Part shown: positions 60,465 through 64,000 of the stretch, piece by piece | Position numbering within the stretch: position 1 is the first letter of the stretch | Layout of the letters: every line of letters starts with the position of its first letter | Source: Proteobacteria bacterium ST_bin11 | Lineage (GTDB): Bacteria; Pseudomonadota; Gammaproteobacteria; Methylococcales; Methylomonadaceae | Assembly: GCA_002083615.1 (NCBI GenBank) | Contig: MSXO01000010.1 | Location: 22,426-86,425, forward strand | Reading direction: 5' to 3' | Length of the DNA stretch: 64,000 nucleotides | The notes under the pieces: generated by a model | Told to the model about the DNA's origin: nothing | The model's input: the letters and a program-made list of their open reading frames with translations, nothing else | The model's database searches: none | Position numbers and translations under genes: made by a program

Positions 60465-61370
60465 ATGGCCGAATACTACGATCCAGAAACTTATCCCAAG
60501 GAATGGAACTACCTTCAATCGGGGACCATTATAGATCAGTACATGATCGAGCGGGAATTGGCACATGGCGGCTTTAGCTCTGTGTATCTGGCCAGACAGT
60601 TGGCAGACCAGATACAGGTAGCGATCAAAGAATACTTACCCCGCAAACTGGCGCATCGCACCTGGAACAATCTAGTAGTGCCCAACAACGAAGAGGCCAA
60701 AGTATTGTTCATGCGCGGCCGCTCTTTGTTCTTTGAAGAAGCCAAAGTGTTGGCGATGCTGAAGCATCACAATATCGTCGACGTGATCAATTTTTTCCAA
60801 GCCAACGACACCGTTTACATGGTGATGACATACGACTACGGCATCACCCTGGACAAAATTCTGCACAAACGCAGCCTGCCGATTAACGAAGCCTTCTTAT
60901 TAACGGTATTCAAGCTATTGCTGACAGGCGTGGAAGCTGTGCATCAAAAAGGTTTGGTGCATCTGGACATCAAACCGGCGAATATTTTGATCCGCAGCGA
61001 AAACGACCCCTTGCTGCTGGATTTTGGGGCCATCCGCAAAATCACGCTGGACCCGCAGCGCAACCGCGCCAAGGTGCTAACCAACGGTTATTCGCCAATC
61101 GAGCAATACGACAACAACGGCAATCTCGGGCCTTGGTCCGATATTTATGCGGTAGGTGCCAGCATGCGTGCGTGTCTGGACTACAAAATTCCGCAACCCT
61201 CGCCGGATCGGGTTAAACAGGACGATTTAGCGCCGGCAGTTAAAGCGCACAAACGGCATTTTCCTGAGTATTTACTGAAAGCCATCGATTGGGCGATGGC
61301 GGTTTTTCCAGAAAATAGACCGCAGAGCGTCGCGGAGTTGCAACAAGCTCTTAGCTCCGGCAATAGTTAA
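60465..61370 (+). CDS. serine/threonine protein kinase
   Basis: A 301-residue Hanks-type kinase. The glycine loop is ELAHGGFSSVYLARQ near residue 29, the catalytic lysine is in QVAIKEYLPRKLA, the catalytic loop reads VHLDIKPANIL near residue 166 (HLD in place of HRD), and the DFG segment is LLLDFGAIRK near 185. A GYSPIEQYDNNGNLGPWSDI segment matches the activation/P+1 region. There is no transmembrane helix or PASTA domain, so it is cytoplasmic. The ATG at 60465 is chosen over an upstream TTG. It lies between yicC (divergent) and rph; the target is unknown. Confidence 0.92.
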   Translation: MAEYYDPETYPKEWNYLQSGTIIDQYMIERELAHGGFSSVYLARQLADQIQVAIKEYLPRKLAHRTWNNLVVPNNEEAKVLFMRGRSLFFEEAKVLAMLKHHNIVDVINFFQANDTVYMVMTYDYGITLDKILHKRSLPINEAFLLTVFKLLLTGVEAVHQKGLVHLDIKPANILIRSENDPLLLDFGAIRKITLDPQRNRAKVLTNGYSPIEQYDNNGNLGPWSDIYAVGASMRACLDYKIPQPSPDRVKQDDLAPAVKAHKRHFPEYLLKAIDWAMAVFPENRPQSVAELQQALSSGNS

Positions 61371-61391
61371 AAATCCGCTCGGTAAAGCCCG

Positions 61392-61397
61392 TATAAT
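61392..61397 (+). promoter_or_regulatory. candidate -10 of rph
   Basis: TATAAT 31 bases upstream of the rph ATG, in the 57-base gap after the kinase gene. No good -35 is present at 16-18 bases, so it may be weak or activator-dependent. Confidence 0.33.
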
Positions 61398-61427
61398 GGC
61401 GGCAATTTGTATAACAGCGAGATGAAT

Positions 61428-62177
61428 ATGAGACCAAGCGGACGCAATCCCGATCAATTACGAGAAATACGTTTTACCTGTAATTACACCAAACACGCCG
61501 AAGGTTCGGTATTAGTAGAGTTTGGCGATACCCGGGTTTTATGCACCGCCAGCGTCGATAATAGCGTCCCGCGCTTTTTAAAAGGCAAAGGTGAAGGTTG
61601 GGTCACTGCCGAATACGGCATGCTGCCGCGCTCCACGCATAGCCGGATGGACCGCGAAGCCGGTCGGGGCAAACAAGGTGGCCGTACGTTGGAAATCCAA
61701 CGCTTGATCGGTCGTTCCTTACGCGCCGCCATCGATTTGAAAGCTTTGGGCGAAAATACTATCACCATCGATTGTGACGTGATTCAGGCCGACGGCGGCA
61801 CCCGCACGGCGTCCATCACCGGCGGCTTCGTCGCGCTTTCGATTGCGATCGAACATTTGTTAAAAACCCACAAAATCAAGAAAAACCCGCTGCACGGCCA
61901 AGTTGCGTCAGTATCGGTGGGCATTTATAACGGCGTACCGGTGCTGGATCTGGACTACGCTGAAGATCACCAAGCCGAAACCGATATGAATGTGGTGATG
62001 AATGAGGCCGGCCACTTCATCGAAGTACAAGGTACTGCCGAAGGCCACGCATTTAGGAAAGACGAACTGAATGCCATGCTGGAACTGGCAGAAGTCGGCA
62101 TAAACCAATTGCTGGAAAAACAACAGGTAGCGTTGCGAGACGCCAAAAAACCTGCGCCATTGCGAATCGTGCTGTAG
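61428..62177 (+). CDS. rph: ribonuclease PH
   Basis: Phosphorolytic 3'-5' exoribonuclease that trims the 3' ends of tRNA precursors. The 249-residue protein begins MRPSGRNPDQLREI, as expected, and carries NYTKHAEGSVLVEFGDTRVL, MLPRSTHSRMDREAG, RQ-type GGRTLEIQRLIGRSLRA near 75-95, the phosphate-binding CDVIQADGGTRTASITGG and LDLDYAEDHQAETDMN with the catalytic Asp. The ATG at 61428 has GAG six bases upstream; an ATG two codons earlier and a TTG at 61407 are possible. It is followed six bases later by rdgB, the standard pairing. Confidence 0.96.
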   Translation: MRPSGRNPDQLREIRFTCNYTKHAEGSVLVEFGDTRVLCTASVDNSVPRFLKGKGEGWVTAEYGMLPRSTHSRMDREAGRGKQGGRTLEIQRLIGRSLRAAIDLKALGENTITIDCDVIQADGGTRTASITGGFVALSIAIEHLLKTHKIKKNPLHGQVASVSVGIYNGVPVLDLDYAEDHQAETDMNVVMNEAGHFIEVQGTAEGHAFRKDELNAMLELAEVGINQLLEKQQVALRDAKKPAPLRIVL

Positions 62178-62183
62178 TTTGGA

Positions 62184-62768
62184 ATGAGCTCGATAGTTTT
62201 AGCCAGCGGTAATCTTGGCAAAATCCGCGAGATCCAAGCCATCCTCCAAAACGATAACATATTGCCGCAATCGCAGTTCAATGTGGTCGAAGCGGAAGAA
62301 ACCGGCGCGACTTTTATCGAAAATGCCATCATCAAGGCCCGCAACGCCGCCGCGCATTGCAACTTGCCGGCCATTGCCGACGACTCGGGCTTGGCCGTAG
62401 ATGCGTTAGGCGGCGCGCCCGGCGTCATTTCCGCACGTTATGCTGGCGTCGGAGCGTCGGATCAAGCCAATCTGGACAAACTGCTGACCACTATGCACGA
62501 GGTGCCAGACGCAGAGCGCACGGCTCGATTTATTTGCGTATTGGTTTATCTGCGCCATGCGCTTGACCCCACCCCTATCATTGCCCAAGGTGTCTGGGAA
62601 GGTCGAATTCTGCGGCATGCGTTCGGCGAGAACGGTTTTGGTTACGATCCGATATTTTGGGTGGAACAATACCAGTGCTCTTCCGCACAATTGGCGCCAG
62701 CGTTAAAAAACACGCTCAGCCACAGAGGCCAAGCACTGCGGGCACTTAGTCAGCAACTCGTCGGCTAG
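62184..62768 (+). CDS. rdgB: XTP/dITP diphosphatase (non-canonical purine NTP pyrophosphatase)
   Basis: Hydrolyses dITP, XTP and related deaminated purine nucleotides to keep them out of DNA. The 194-residue protein has the start IVLASGNLGKIREIQAIL, ETGATFIENAIIKARNAA near residue 35, PAIADDSGLAVDALGGAPG near 62 with the metal-binding acidic residues, and FGENGFGYDPIFWVEQY near 150. All canonical motifs are present. It lies six bases after rph and its TAG overlaps the next GTG, so the three genes form an operon. Confidence 0.96.
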   Translation: MSSIVLASGNLGKIREIQAILQNDNILPQSQFNVVEAEETGATFIENAIIKARNAAAHCNLPAIADDSGLAVDALGGAPGVISARYAGVGASDQANLDKLLTTMHEVPDAERTARFICVLVYLRHALDPTPIIAQGVWEGRILRHAFGENGFGYDPIFWVEQYQCSSAQLAPALKNTLSHRGQALRALSQQLVG

Positions 62769-63823
62769 TGAACACGCTACCAGGAATTGCCGGACATTTT
62801 GCCGGCGGGCAATCGGTTGGCACGATCAGTCCGCTCGGTAATGGCTTAATCAACGACACGTTCCTGGTCAATGCCGGCGACGGCCCCTTTGTGCTGCAAG
62901 CTATCAATAGCCAGGTGTTTCCGCAACCGGAACACGTCATCGCCAATCTGCAACAGCTAAACCGCCATATTGCGCAACAAGACCCGGCGAGCGTGCGGTT
63001 ACGAATCCCGGCCCTGCTGCCAACCAACGATGGCCAGGGATTTTTTCGCGACGACGCCGGCCAGGTATGGCGGGCTTTGCAGTTCATCAGTCCAGCCGAA
63101 AGCCGCGAGCGACTGAATAACAATACAGAAGCCAGCCAAGTCGGCTTTGCACTGGCGCATTTCCATCGTTTGTGCGGCGCGCTACCCCCGGAATTGCTGC
63201 ATGACACGCTACCTGGCTTCCACATCGCCCCCGTTTATTATCAACGGTATTTGGCTACGCTGGAGCAACCGCTGACAGTGGCGATGGATGCCGAGTTTCG
63301 GCAATGCCAACAGTTTATCGAGCGCTTTCAAGACCGGATTACCGTGCTGGAACAAGCCAAACAGTGCGGCGAATTGCGGGAGCGGGTGATACACGGCGAC
63401 CCGAAATTGAACAACTTTTTATTCGAACCGGGCAGCGACCGGATTGTCAGCCTGATCGATCTGGATACGGTCAAACCGGGCTTGGTGCATTACGACATAG
63501 GCGATTGCCTGCGCTCCTGCTGCCATCTTCGGCCCAGCAACCAATTTGACATCGCGTGCTGCGAGACTATTTTGACCAGCTATTTGGCCGAAGCCGGACG
63601 GTTTTTTGAGCAGGCCGATTACGATTATCTGTATGCAGCCATCCTGCTAATCCCGTTCGAACTTGGCCTGCGCTTTTTTAGCGATTATCTGCAAGGCAAT
63701 CGCTATTTCAAGGTCAATCAGCCGCGAGAGAATCTCCAGCGCGCTATCGAGCAATTTGCTTTATGCGAGAGCATCGCCCAGCAAAAAACCGAACTAATGT
63801 CCGTCATCGCTCACATCGTTTAA
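62768..63823 (+). CDS. APH-fold phosphotransferase (N-acetylhexosamine kinase-like)
   Basis: A 351-residue kinase of the aminoglycoside-phosphotransferase/choline-kinase fold. It shows GNGLINDTFLVNAGDG with FVLQAINSQVF for the ATP-binding N-lobe, the catalytic loop ERVIHGDPKLNNFLFE near residue 210 and SLIDLDTVKPGLVHYDIGD with the metal ligand. The HGDPKLNN and IDLDT combination is seen in NahK-type sugar kinases, so a sugar substrate is likelier than an antibiotic. The GTG start overlaps the rdgB stop (TAGTG), indicating translational coupling. Confidence 0.88.
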   Translation: MNTLPGIAGHFAGGQSVGTISPLGNGLINDTFLVNAGDGPFVLQAINSQVFPQPEHVIANLQQLNRHIAQQDPASVRLRIPALLPTNDGQGFFRDDAGQVWRALQFISPAESRERLNNNTEASQVGFALAHFHRLCGALPPELLHDTLPGFHIAPVYYQRYLATLEQPLTVAMDAEFRQCQQFIERFQDRITVLEQAKQCGELRERVIHGDPKLNNFLFEPGSDRIVSLIDLDTVKPGLVHYDIGDCLRSCCHLRPSNQFDIACCETILTSYLAEAGRFFEQADYDYLYAAILLIPFELGLRFFSDYLQGNRYFKVNQPRENLQRAIEQFALCESIAQQKTELMSVIAHIV

Positions 63824-64000
63824 AACCTCAGCAACATTATCGGGATCTAGGCGGGGAGTGCGAAGGGCGGATAAGCCGGCGCATTTAGCACGCCTCCCGA
63901 ATGCACTTGGCTGATCTCGCCTACGATTGTTTTGACAGAATAATTGCCAATTATTCCAAACTACTAAGCTTTCTAAGCTAACAGGCTGTTGAAATTTACC
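63824..64000. other. terminal intergenic stretch without visible gene
   Basis: 177 bases to the window edge with no open frame of note, no hairpin of significance and no RNA gene seen. Confidence 0.35.

Noticed and set aside
1..64000. tRNA, rRNA or riboswitch
   Set aside because: Reading the intergenic gaps showed no cloverleaf with TTCGANTC-type loop, no rRNA sequence and no recognisable riboswitch core; a covariance search would be decisive.

Overview
The window is a chromosomal segment of a gammaproteobacterium, most likely a Methylococcales methanotroph such as Methylomonas. This rests on the aroK-aroB-damX-type order, an HpnN-like hopanoid transporter, a copper-linked CopC operon and the abundance of short palindromic repeats. 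No methane-oxidation gene, rRNA or tRNA is visible, so the placement is inference. Gene density is normal, with housekeeping blocks separated by accessory DNA.

Layout. 0-8.5 kb: a CZB-type chemoreceptor, two glycine-zipper envelope proteins, a 1344-residue membrane protein of unknown function, and citrate synthase. 8.5-31.2 kb: an AT-rich exopolysaccharide locus, almost all on the minus strand. It holds a polyprenyl-phosphate sugar-1-phosphate transferase, a Wzx-like flippase, a Wzy-like polymerase, at least seven glycosyltransferases or relatives, an acetyltransferase, an MBOAT O-acyltransferase with an SGNH-like partner, a VanZ protein and two secreted parallel beta-helix paralogues on the plus strand. 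A decayed nucleotidyltransferase/HEPN pair and an IS3-like fragment lie in it. No Wza, Wzb or Wzc export gene is present, so they must be elsewhere. 31.5-38.2 kb: pyrF, a DUF559 nuclease-like gene enclosed by inverted pairs of palindromes, then aroK-aroB-damX-hemE-yjbQ-DUF411. 38.4-42.2 kb: a second sugar-initiation module (epimerase, WecA/WbpL-like transferase, WbpM-like dehydratase). 42.4-49.8 kb, minus strand: a membrane methyltransferase, motB-motA, hpnN-like, a Ca/Na antiporter and uppP. 50-58 kb: a phosphotransferase/ATPase fusion, small envelope proteins and a four-gene operon (BNR-repeat lipoprotein, CopC, lipoprotein, HupE/UreJ). 58-59.2 kb: a frameshifted CHRD protein and a RAYT transposase relic with its REP-like palindromes. 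59.5-64 kb: yicC diverging from a Ser/Thr kinase, then rph, rdgB and an APH-fold kinase.

Working together: gltA, pyrF, aroK/aroB, hemE, rph and rdgB are core metabolism. The two polysaccharide modules share undecaprenyl phosphate, whose carrier is recycled by UppP. The most unusual signal is the DUF559 gene bracketed by two inverted pairs of GC-rich palindromes, with one gene-less pair of the same family after gltA and a single unit at 29.75 kb. This resembles a RAYT/REPIN arrangement but with a nuclease-fold protein.
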